From Capnocytophaga sputigena (GTDB lineage: Bacteria > Bacteroidota > Bacteroidia > Flavobacteriales > Flavobacteriaceae), in assembly GCF_900446695.1 (NCBI RefSeq), contig NZ_UAVP01000007.1, positions 468,080-532,079 on the forward strand: a stretch of DNA of 64,000 bases, given 5' to 3'. Positions 27,359-34,815 of this stretch are shown here, piece by piece (position 1 is the stretch's first letter; each line of letters begins with the position of its first letter). A program made the translations under genes and the position numbers. The notes beneath the pieces are model-generated. The model did no database searches. It saw nothing but the letters and a program-made list of their open reading frames with translations, and was not told the DNA's origin.

Positions 27359-28006
27359 TTATCCGTTAATTACTGTAAATCTTGATTTTATTTCTTGTTC
27401 ATCTATAGAAGTAAGACTTCCATTTATTGCATCTTCTTTGACTCTTCTAAAGATGTCTTCTACTAAATTGATAAAATTATTTACATAAATAATTGTATTG
27501 CAGTCTTCACTTTTATTGGAATAGTTGTTATCCCAATTCTCTTGAGGAAGTTCAACCACTTTGTTACTTTCCTCTAAGCTAAGTACAAATTTTTTAGGGT
27601 AATTATCACTTTTGCTAACCAAGCCCCCATTATGAGCTAAAGCATTTCTAAGTCCTACTAAGGTATAATTTTCATCACTATTTGCTACATTGTTGTAAGT
27701 TTTTAAAACTTTGTAGATAGCGTTTTCCTGAGTAGTAGAAGGATTAAAGATTTGTCCTAATTGCTCTAACAAGACAAGATAACACATAATGCCCGAAAAA
27801 TAGGAATAACCTAAACCTTCTTTCCAAAGTGCTTCCCGAATTTCTAAAACTTTTTTGTCTTTGTCAGTTAGTTTATCTCCTGTTTCTATATTTCTACCAC
27901 ATAAGAGACGAGCTGTTTTCAAATTTATCATAACTACAGAAGTCCTTTCTGGAGTTATTTCCATAGGTTGTTTATGGTCTAATAGTTTGGCTATAAAATC
28001 ATTCAT
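27359..28006 (-). CDS. HEPN-like protein, first gene of the eight-gene operon
   Basis: This 215-residue protein has no signal peptide or membrane span and so should be cytoplasmic, unlike the rest of its operon. It is mostly helical and contains LRNALAHNGG with Arg120 and His125, the R-X4-H motif of HEPN nucleases and HEPN-like regulators. It is the promoter-proximal gene, and a long rod-like palindrome lies just upstream (28046-28218). HEPN proteins are frequent in toxin-antitoxin and phage-defence systems. However, the RNxxAH motif also occurs in uncharacterised bacterial proteins, and no antitoxin is recognised here. I rate the HEPN assignment as tentative. Confidence 0.6.
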   Translation of the reverse strand: MNDFIAKLLDHKQPMEITPERTSVVMINLKTARLLCGRNIETGDKLTDKDKKVLEIREALWKEGLGYSYFSGIMCYLVLLEQLGQIFNPSTTQENAIYKVLKTYNNVANSDENYTLVGLRNALAHNGGLVSKSDNYPKKFVLSLEESNKVVELPQENWDNNYSNKSEDCNTIIYVNNFINLVEDIFRRVKEDAINGSLTSIDEQEIKSRFTVING

Positions 28007-28045
28007 AGTATTTTTGTTTTTAACATTATATTCATTCTACTGCAT

Positions 28046-28218
28046 AAAAAAACGCGGTGCATTCCTTGTTTACTTATCATAGAATGCCCGACCAAAGGCT
28101 GATGTAAATAAGCAAAAGGAATGCCCACGTAATCGCAGGCATTTCCACTTTTACTTTCCTATTTACATCAAAAAAAATTGGTCGTTTTTCTATGATAGGA
28201 AAATGTAAAGCGAAACGC
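28046..28218 (-). ncRNA. Rod-like palindromic element; candidate structured RNA or MITE
   Basis: Two arms (about 28074-28124 and 28138-28197) pair in blocks. TATCATAGAA, CGACCAA, TGATGTAAATA, AGYAAAAG and GGAATGCC each meet their complements, with small internal loops and a loop of about 13 bases at 28125-28137. Read on the minus strand the element ends in CCGCG followed by seven T (28052-28046), as a terminated transcript would. I saw no promoter. It could be a small RNA, the leader of the HEPN operon, or a miniature mobile element; the strand is chosen only because of the T-run. Confidence 0.45.
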
Positions 28219-28430
28219 TAATATTATTTATGTCTTTTAATAGTTATTTAAACACAATTGAATAATGTTTAAATTGTTCTCAGTTGTCTAATTCGGCTGT
28301 AAAAGTATGAACAATTTTTACGCTACACAAGAATTTTAACATTTATTTTTGGTAGTAAAATCGTAAGTGATTAAAAGTCAATAGTTAGTAAGTGTTGCGG
28401 GAGGAGAGTAACTTTGCCAAAGTAAAAGAG

Positions 28431-28476
28431 GTGTCAGGTATCAGGTATCAGGTGTCAGGTGATAGGTATCAGGTGC
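28431..28476. repeat. Tandem 7-bp repeat GTRTCAG
   Basis: Six consecutive units follow GTGTCAG, GTATCAG, GTATCAG, GTGTCAG, GTGATAG, GTATCAG. The array is non-coding and lies next to the terminator of the hexosaminidase gene. It is a candidate variable-number locus. Confidence 0.75.
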
Positions 28477-28481
28477 AAATT

Positions 28482-28514
28482 AAAAAAAGGGCTGCCAGAA
28501 AAATCCGGCAGCCC
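28482..28514 (-). terminator. Terminator of the GH20 gene / polysaccharide locus
   Basis: GGGCTGCC (28489-28496) and GGCAGCCC (28507-28514) form an eight-base-pair GC-rich stem with a ten-base loop. Read on the minus strand it is followed by TTTTTTT. It lies 70 bases after the stop codon of the hexosaminidase gene. Confidence 0.88.
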
Positions 28515-28583
28515 TCATTGTGTAATTACACAATTTTTAAATAAAAGCAATATTACGTATGAAAAATGTATCTTCTAAAGTAT

Positions 28584-30914
28584 TTAATTTAGTTGGATTT
28601 CATCTACAAAGAGTAGGGCAGGGGTGCCTTTACCTTCGTGCCATTCGGGGATTATAGTACCTTTGAGCACTACTTTTACATAGCGGGTTTTAGTTTTAGC
28701 AAAATTTAAACTGATAGGTACTCGCTTGATAGGGTCGGTTTTTTCGGCAATCTTCAAAGGTTGCTGAGCGATGAGTTGGAAGTTTTTGCCATCGGGGGAA
28801 CTATAAATAGCAACTTCTGAGGCAGGGAATATCCAGTTAGGGGTATCGGCTAAGCTACCTGCTTTTAAATTGCTGATTTCTTCTTCTTTACCCAAATCAA
28901 TCACTGCTTCTACTCCTACACGACCGGGGAAACCTACCCAATGTCCATCGATATATGAATCTTCACCTATTTGGGCATCGACTAAGGCTGTAGCTCCTCC
29001 AAAAGTATATTTAGGGTTGGTTTCGGTGAGTAATTGTATTTTTTTGTAAGTAGCCTTGTTGAATAAGGATTGATAGCTAAATACTCCGCTTATAGTATCC
29101 TTATGTACAGCAACAGCTTTGAGTAGTAACTCATTGCTCAACTTAATAGGTTGGGTGTAGAGTGTTTTGTTCGCATTGGGGGTAGAGCCATCGGTAGTGT
29201 AGTACACTTTGCCATCACCTACGGTGAGGAGCTCTACTTGAATGCCGTCTTTATTGGCAGCTGGTTGGATTATAGGGGTAACTCCCATTATGTGTTTGGC
29301 GTAGTGATAACCTTTTAACTGATAATAGTTTAGCAGGTTCCCCAAATGTTTTAGGAAATTAGGAAAATTCTTTTTCTCGGGAGCTGTCCATTGCACTTCG
29401 GCTAAGGCAGCTAATCGGGGTAAGAGCATATATTGAGCGTGTGCAGGGCTCGCGATGTATTCTGTCCATAAATTGGCTTGTGCTCCTAAGATGTATTTAC
29501 CTTGTTCAGGAGTGAGTTTAGGGTCGATAGGCTCGTAGTCATACACCTTTTTTACAGGGAGGTATTCACCTATGGAAAGCGGTTCTTTGGTAGGGTCTTC
29601 TCCTTGATTATAGTCGAAATACAAACTGTAGTGAGGGGTCATAATAGCGCGGTTGTGACGTTGCGCTGCAGCAATACCTCCTTCAGTACCTCGCCAAGAC
29701 ATTACAATCGCATCTTGTGAGATGTTGTTACCCTCTAAAATCTCGTCCCAACCTATTACTTCCCTGCCTTTAGTTTTAAGGAATTGCTCTATACGTGATA
29801 CCACATAACCTTGCAATTGTTGCTCGGCAGTGTGTTCTCCATCGCCTTTTAAACCCAAAGCTTTGATTTTAGCCTGACATTTAGGACATTCTTTCCAACG
29901 TGTTTTGGGACACTCATCACCTCCTATATGAATGTATTTAGAAGGAAAAAGTTCGGTAAGTTCATCAAAAACGTCTTCTAAAAATTTATAAGATGCTTCG
30001 TTACCTGCACAAAGCACATCGTCAAAAACGCCCCATTTAGTACCCACAGCATAGTCTTTACCGGTACAACCTAACTCAGGATAAGCGGTGAGTACAGCGA
30101 GAGTATGCCCAGGTATATCAATTTCGGGGATAATGGTGATATAGCGGTCTTGAGCGTATTTTACAATTTCCTTTATTTGCTCTTGAGTGTAGTATCCGCC
30201 ATAGGGTTTGCCGTCGAATTGATGGGGTTTATCTTTGAGCAAATGCCCGATAAGCGTTTCTTTACGCATTGAACCTACCTCAGTAAGGCGAGGGTATTTT
30301 TTGATTTCAATACGCCAACCTTGGTCGTCGGTGAGATGCCAATGAAACTTATTGAGGTTGTGCAGAGCGAGTATATCAATATACTGCTTGATAAAATCTA
30401 CAGTAAAGAAATGGCGACTCACATCAAAGTGCATTCCGCGATAAGCAAAGCGGGGAGCATCGTTTATAACTACGGTTGGAAAAACTAAGGCTTTGGGGTG
30501 AGTTACATCAATAGATTTGCGCAAAGTTTGAATACCATAGAACACACCGGCAGGGCTTGCTCCATCAATAGTGATTTGGTCGCTTGTTACAGTGAGCTGA
30601 TAAGCCTCTTGGTTTGCATTTCGCAAATCGGTTTTCAATATAATGCGTTTGCCATTGGTTACTCCGGCTTGTGTTTTTATAGGCATTCCTGAAAGTTCTT
30701 GGATATAAGAAGCTAAAAAGGAAGCATTCTTTTCCTGTAAAGTGTTGCCTTGCGGATAAGTAATTACTGTTTTAGCATCTAATACAAAAGGTTGCTGCTT
30801 AGTGTACTGAATAGATTGTGGTAGTGGAATTACCTCGTAATTCACTACAGGTTTTGTTTCTTCACAGCAAGCCATTAAACATAAGGCAAGCGTGCTGAAT
30901 AAAAGTTTTTTCAT
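28584..30914 (-). CDS. GH20 beta-N-acetylhexosaminidase lipoprotein
   Basis: This 776-residue enzyme has a lipoprotein-type signal (LALCLMAC with Cys16-Cys17). A GH20 N-terminal alpha/beta domain (about 25-150) precedes the catalytic barrel (about 155-510). The barrel has FHWHLTDDQGWR and the catalytic pair Asp333-Glu334 in HIGGDECPK, the Asp/Glu arrangement of substrate-assisted GH20 enzymes. The end carries a chitobiase-type C-terminal domain (VYYTTDGSTPN) and a discoidin-like carbohydrate-binding region (ISNLKAGSLADTPNWIFPASEV). It removes terminal GlcNAc or GalNAc from glycans. It is the last gene of the SusC/SusD locus, 11 bases after the sulfotransferase-like gene. This supports host-glycan degradation. 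Confidence 0.93.
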   Translation of the reverse strand: MKKLLFSTLALCLMACCEETKPVVNYEVIPLPQSIQYTKQQPFVLDAKTVITYPQGNTLQEKNASFLASYIQELSGMPIKTQAGVTNGKRIILKTDLRNANQEAYQLTVTSDQITIDGASPAGVFYGIQTLRKSIDVTHPKALVFPTVVINDAPRFAYRGMHFDVSRHFFTVDFIKQYIDILALHNLNKFHWHLTDDQGWRIEIKKYPRLTEVGSMRKETLIGHLLKDKPHQFDGKPYGGYYTQEQIKEIVKYAQDRYITIIPEIDIPGHTLAVLTAYPELGCTGKDYAVGTKWGVFDDVLCAGNEASYKFLEDVFDELTELFPSKYIHIGGDECPKTRWKECPKCQAKIKALGLKGDGEHTAEQQLQGYVVSRIEQFLKTKGREVIGWDEILEGNNISQDAIVMSWRGTEGGIAAAQRHNRAIMTPHYSLYFDYNQGEDPTKEPLSIGEYLPVKKVYDYEPIDPKLTPEQGKYILGAQANLWTEYIASPAHAQYMLLPRLAALAEVQWTAPEKKNFPNFLKHLGNLLNYYQLKGYHYAKHIMGVTPIIQPAANKDGIQVELLTVGDGKVYYTTDGSTPNANKTLYTQPIKLSNELLLKAVAVHKDTISGVFSYQSLFNKATYKKIQLLTETNPKYTFGGATALVDAQIGEDSYIDGHWVGFPGRVGVEAVIDLGKEEEISNLKAGSLADTPNWIFPASEVAIYSSPDGKNFQLIAQQPLKIAEKTDPIKRVPISLNFAKTKTRYVKVVLKGTIIPEWHEGKGTPALLFVDEIQLN

Positions 30915-30925
30915 TGGAAAGTTGT

Positions 30926-32332
30926 TTAATATTGGATTGTTGGTATATAGGTTACACGATAAAAGGTATAAGGCAACGAAAGAGTGCGTTTTATTTCGAG
31001 CGGAGTACTTCTATTAGTAATGAGTACTTGTTTTTGAGTACTCAACGCAAAAAGTACGTGCTGATTATCTATAAATTGTACATTACTACGAGTGCCAGAG
31101 GACATTCCCTTAGGCAAAGCAACTTCCAAAGGAACACTCACAGTTTTCATTTGTTCGTTCACATTATAAATAAGAGCTCTTGAACCAGTAAATTGGTTGT
31201 TGCGAGCATTGTCTATCACTAATACTTCGTTAGGCGCTTGTACTATAGCACAATGGATACCGTGAGATAAAAGCTTTTCGGTAGGTTTGATGGTGCCGTT
31301 TTCACCTACGCGATACATCAATTCGCCTGTTTTACCATTGATTTTCCAGAGTTCACTATCGCGATTGGTGGTCATATAGTAATTGCCTTCACTATCTTGA
31401 TCGATGGAATTGGCGTGTATCCAGTCTTCTTTTATTTTCTTTTGGGCTATATTAGGATAGTCAATCGGATTTAGGTGGTCGAAACAGCTCCACGTTTTTA
31501 CAATTTCACCCTTTGGGGTCATAATCACAAAACCATCACCTGTTACAGTATCGGTTTGAGAGCCTCCTTTAGAACTGAGGTCTACTGTTTGATGAATATA
31601 GGTTACTAAGCCTATATTGCCATCGGGGAGGGGACGGCATTCGTGATGTACTTCGCGGTTGTTCAGTTCGGGGATAGAGGCAAATTCTTTTTCCAATTCG
31701 ATGTTGCCAAAGAGGTCTATTATTTTTAGTTTTTTAGAATTGAATACAAATAATCCTTCTCCAGGGGCATCGGTGAGCAAGTAGAAACGCTGTGTGCGAG
31801 AGTCGTAGTTCACAACAGCAGGAGTATCAGGCACAGGTTCATACCACACTACAGTTCCGTTCATATCCATTAGGTAGATATGTTTTGAGCTGCGATTGTT
31901 AGCTAATAAGAAACCCTCTATTTTTTCTTTAAATTTGTCTTCTAACAAGGTTGCATTAGGCAAAAAAGTCTCTATACTTTTGGTTTTAAAAGTTTTTAGA
32001 GGTGATTTTATACCTGTTGTGGTAATAATTTGGCAGGTATAGTCGGTATTGGGCTTGAGAAACAAGAGTGTTTTGTGAGTAATGCCCGTAGCTTTATAGG
32101 TGTTAGTTTGTTGTACTTTTTGAGGGTTTGCAGTCTCCCAATAAGCAATATGATAGGAAGTTTCGGTGCTAAAAGTAGCAGTTACTTCAGCACGAAGATT
32201 ATTAGTTTTACTCAAAGCTACCTCAAAAGCGGTAAGGCTACCCTGATGAGAAGGGGGTAATGAATCGTCTTTTTTACAAGAAACTAATAATCCACCTATG
32301 GCTAAAAACAAAATAATGATTGACTTTTTCAT
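30926..32332 (-). CDS. Arylsulfotransferase-like lipoprotein
   Basis: This 468-residue protein has a lipoprotein signal and a Cys followed by KKDD, the Capnocytophaga-type export signal for surface display. An N-terminal fibronectin-like domain (about 30-120) precedes a six-bladed propeller of the ASST arylsulfotransferase type. The propeller motifs include LLANNRSSKHIYLMDMNGTVVWYE, EVHHECRPLPDGNIGL, DWIHANSIDQDSEGNYYMTTNRDSELWKI and GIHCAIVQAPNEVLVIDN. PLP-free ASST enzymes move sulfate between phenols; similar propellers may have other roles. The position between a GH16-like and a GH20 gene suggests action on, or binding of, sulfated glycans, which is inference. Confidence 0.8.
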   Translation of the reverse strand: MKKSIIILFLAIGGLLVSCKKDDSLPPSHQGSLTAFEVALSKTNNLRAEVTATFSTETSYHIAYWETANPQKVQQTNTYKATGITHKTLLFLKPNTDYTCQIITTTGIKSPLKTFKTKSIETFLPNATLLEDKFKEKIEGFLLANNRSSKHIYLMDMNGTVVWYEPVPDTPAVVNYDSRTQRFYLLTDAPGEGLFVFNSKKLKIIDLFGNIELEKEFASIPELNNREVHHECRPLPDGNIGLVTYIHQTVDLSSKGGSQTDTVTGDGFVIMTPKGEIVKTWSCFDHLNPIDYPNIAQKKIKEDWIHANSIDQDSEGNYYMTTNRDSELWKINGKTGELMYRVGENGTIKPTEKLLSHGIHCAIVQAPNEVLVIDNARNNQFTGSRALIYNVNEQMKTVSVPLEVALPKGMSSGTRSNVQFIDNQHVLFALSTQKQVLITNRSTPLEIKRTLSLPYTFYRVTYIPTIQY

Positions 32333-32387
32333 ATTTTTAAATCTTTGTTGTTTTTCTCTAAGTTAATTGTTTTAATAAGGAAAAGTG

Positions 32388-33185
32388 TTATTCTTTATCG
32401 GGATTTACAGGTTCAATAGCATTAGCAAAAGGCTCATACATTACATAATCCCATAAAGCATAATGATCTTTGGTAGGAATATGGTCGCCTATAAAATCTA
32501 TATTTTCTACACTACAAAAAATACGGAAAGGATACTGTTGCCCATAGTTGAGTTCCTTTTGAAGGTATTGTACTCCATTGATGAGCCACGTAGCAATATA
32601 ATGGTCATTCTGCGGATTGATAGTTAATTTAATCTGAAAAGTGTGCCATTGGTCGCTGTCTATAAGTACCTCAGCATTTTGCGCCCAAGGATTATTTTGG
32701 CTAGTCATAAAAACTACTACCTGTCCCTCTTTTGCGCCTAACTTCTTTCTGCGTTTGGCATCACCCGAGCCTACTTCAAAATCTATTTCGTGACCTTCAC
32801 TGTTATATAAGAAAGAGCCTATACTTGCCCAAGCACTTGTTTCCATTGGGGGAATGTAAGCGCGCCAAGTATAAATGCCTGCACCATAACGATGTGTAGT
32901 TTTTTGTTTTTTGCGTTGTTCAGTGTGAGCTTTTGTCCATATTTTTAGAGCCCAACCATCTTCGGCATAAGAATCTCCCACTACCTTAGCATAAGTTTCT
33001 TTATCTTTCCCCTGCGGATAATCCTCATCTTGATTACCTAATAACCAACCATCAAGCGTTTTGAAATCCCATTGCATCACTTTGGTTTTATCAATGGTTA
33101 CCTCAGGAATATCACTGACTTGCTTGCTACAACTTATAAAAGCCGTTAAGCACACAATCATTAAAAATAGATTTATCCGTTGCAT
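32388..33185 (-). CDS. GH16-like lipoprotein with EIDFE motif
   Basis: This 265-residue protein has a lipoprotein signal (LTAFISC) and a concanavalin A-like jelly roll. Features include YGAGIYTWRAYIPPMETSAWASIGSF and then Glu133-Ile-Asp135-Phe-Glu137, matching the E-x-D-x-E catalytic signature of GH16 enzymes without the beta-bulge. WHTFQIKLTIN and ATWLINGVQYLQKEL follow, as in the GH16 fold. Family members cleave beta-1,3 or beta-1,4 linkages in glucans and galactans, and some cleave poly-LacNAc. It is a paralogue of the N-terminal half of the next gene upstream and is separated from it by a terminator-like hairpin. Expression may therefore be lower than that of susCD. Confidence 0.75.
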   Translation of the reverse strand: MQRINLFLMIVCLTAFISCSKQVSDIPEVTIDKTKVMQWDFKTLDGWLLGNQDEDYPQGKDKETYAKVVGDSYAEDGWALKIWTKAHTEQRKKQKTTHRYGAGIYTWRAYIPPMETSAWASIGSFLYNSEGHEIDFEVGSGDAKRRKKLGAKEGQVVVFMTSQNNPWAQNAEVLIDSDQWHTFQIKLTINPQNDHYIATWLINGVQYLQKELNYGQQYPFRIFCSVENIDFIGDHIPTKDHYALWDYVMYEPFANAIEPVNPDKE

Positions 33186-33234
33186 AGGTTTAATTTTTTG
33201 TATTCAAAACACTTTTAAGCTTTTATTTTAAAAA

Positions 33235-33277
33235 CAGAGGCTGTCTCATTATTGGAGGCGAGACAGCCTCTGGAAAA
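33235..33277 (-). terminator. Intra-locus terminator/attenuator
   Basis: CAGAGGCTGTCTC (33235-33247) and GAGACAGCCTCTG (33260-33272) form a perfect 13-base-pair stem with a 12-base loop. On the minus strand a T-rich run follows. It lies inside the polysaccharide locus, after the two-domain GH16-like gene and before the enzyme genes, so it probably reduces downstream transcription. Confidence 0.85.
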
Positions 33278-33317
33278 AATCAATTTGCCATTTATAGAGA
33301 TAAACATTGACTCACTA

Positions 33318-34796
33318 CTAATAGGCGGTATATTCAATAAAGTTGAAAGTAGCACTATACTCACCATCTACTAGGGTTTCACCTGGCAACCAACTTCCTC
33401 TATTAGATTCTGCTGAAAGACTCCATTCAAATTTCATTTGGTCTTCTCCAAAGTTAGCTACAGCTAAACTTTTTACAACATTTTGATCAAGAGAAAATTC
33501 AACGCCATAATTATTACCTACTTTTTTAAGGTCGATAGTAAATTTGTAGTCTTTATTAGGTTTTAATACAGCTACATACTCTTCTATAGCGGGTGATACA
33601 GATTGTACAAATAGTAGCAATTCTCCTGTTTTGGCACCTAAGCGTTTACGTTCTGCTTCATCTCCATAACGAGCCATCATTATAAAGAAACGTTCCGGAG
33701 ACTCATTGTAGAAAGTCATACCTAATTGTATCTTAGCAGATTTATTTACTTCTGGCAAACGAATAGAACAAGTGTATTTACCATAACCAGCCTGAGTTTT
33801 ATTAAATATTTTTGAAACACTACAGTTGGCAGAAGTTGTAAGTACTAATTTTCCATTCTCTATTTTATTATTAACTTCTACATTAGCTCTTGCCCATTTT
33901 CCCCAATCATTAGGGAAGTTTTTAAATGTCCATACTTTTGTTTCTCCAGTATCAGGTTCTGGTTCAGGGTCTTTTGGATTGATTTGGTTTTGAGGTTCTG
34001 TAGGGGCTATAGAATATGTATAAGGGGTATAAGTTACATAATCCCATAACCCATAATTATCTTTATAAGGCCAGTTATCACCTACGAACTTTAAGTTTTC
34101 TGTACTACAGAAGATGTGGAAAGGGTGTTCTTGTCCGTAGTTTAGTTGCTGAGCAGCACATTTCACTCCATCAATGAGCCAAGTAGCGAAATACTTGTTG
34201 CCTACTAATTGTAAATCGATTTGGAAGGTGTGCCAAGCATTTTTCTTGATTTTAATCTTTTGGTGTAGAGCAGGATTGTCCTGACTGGTGATATAAGCAA
34301 TCACTTCATCATCAGCGGTTTTTAAAAGATCACGGTCTTTGCTAGTACCAGATCCTACCTCGAAATCAAGTTCGTGTTTATCGCTATTCCACAACCAAGA
34401 GCCTATACTCACGCGTTCATTAGTTCCTAAATCGGAAATATAGGTACGCCACGTATAGAGACCAGCTCCGTATTGTTTTTTAGTTTTTAGTTTTTTACGT
34501 TCTTTACTAGCTAAATTAGTGAATATTTTCACTACTTTACCATCTTCAGCATCGGTATTGTTCTCCACAGAGGTTTGTGAAATATTAGCATTATCACCTT
34601 GACTGGCATTAATCCAATCGTCGGTATTGTCGAAATTCCATTTGAGTTGATTGGCGGTATTAGCAGTTCCCTTTTGAGGGGTGCCTATTTCACTTTTAGG
34701 ATTGTCGCTAAAGCGCCCATCTACATCGCTTTTGCTACAGCTATTCAAACTCAGGATAGCTGCTGCCATTAGTATGGGTTTTGTATAGGTTTTCAT
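33318..34796 (-). CDS. Two-domain GH16-like lipoprotein, probable surface glycan-binding protein
   Basis: This 492-residue protein has a lipoprotein signal (ILSLNSC followed by SKSD). The first jelly-roll domain (about 45-265) is paralogous to the downstream gene, with Glu142-Leu-Asp144-Phe-Glu146. The linker (about 266-290; PKDPEPEPDTGETK) is rich in Pro and Glu. The second jelly roll (about 290-492; WTFKNFPNDWGKWARANVEV, FFIMMARYGDEAERKRLGAKTGELLLF) keeps the fold but has MMARYGDEAE where the acidic signature should be. It follows susD by 19 bases, the usual place of SusE/F-type glycan-binding lipoproteins. It may be an enzyme whose second domain now only binds, or binding only. Confidence 0.72.
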   Translation of the reverse strand: MKTYTKPILMAAAILSLNSCSKSDVDGRFSDNPKSEIGTPQKGTANTANQLKWNFDNTDDWINASQGDNANISQTSVENNTDAEDGKVVKIFTNLASKERKKLKTKKQYGAGLYTWRTYISDLGTNERVSIGSWLWNSDKHELDFEVGSGTSKDRDLLKTADDEVIAYITSQDNPALHQKIKIKKNAWHTFQIDLQLVGNKYFATWLIDGVKCAAQQLNYGQEHPFHIFCSTENLKFVGDNWPYKDNYGLWDYVTYTPYTYSIAPTEPQNQINPKDPEPEPDTGETKVWTFKNFPNDWGKWARANVEVNNKIENGKLVLTTSANCSVSKIFNKTQAGYGKYTCSIRLPEVNKSAKIQLGMTFYNESPERFFIMMARYGDEAERKRLGAKTGELLLFVQSVSPAIEEYVAVLKPNKDYKFTIDLKKVGNNYGVEFSLDQNVVKSLAVANFGEDQMKFEWSLSAESNRGSWLPGETLVDGEYSATFNFIEYTAY

Positions 34797-34815
34797 ATTA
34801 GTTTACATTTTAAAA

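Larger units (their letters stand above)
28007..28583. other. Intergenic region with palindromic element and short repeats
   Basis: This 577-base gap contains no gene I can support. It holds a rod-like palindrome (28046-28218), a lone ACTTTGCCAAAGT motif (28411-28423), a 7-base tandem repeat (28431-28476), the terminator of the hexosaminidase gene (28482-28514) and a 16-base perfect palindrome (28518-28533). Confidence 0.7.

Noticed and set aside
28046..28218. 6S RNA as a firm identity for the palindromic element
   Set aside because: The length is similar, but the pairing is nearly continuous with no large central bubble, and no promoter was found, so I only list it as a candidate structured element.
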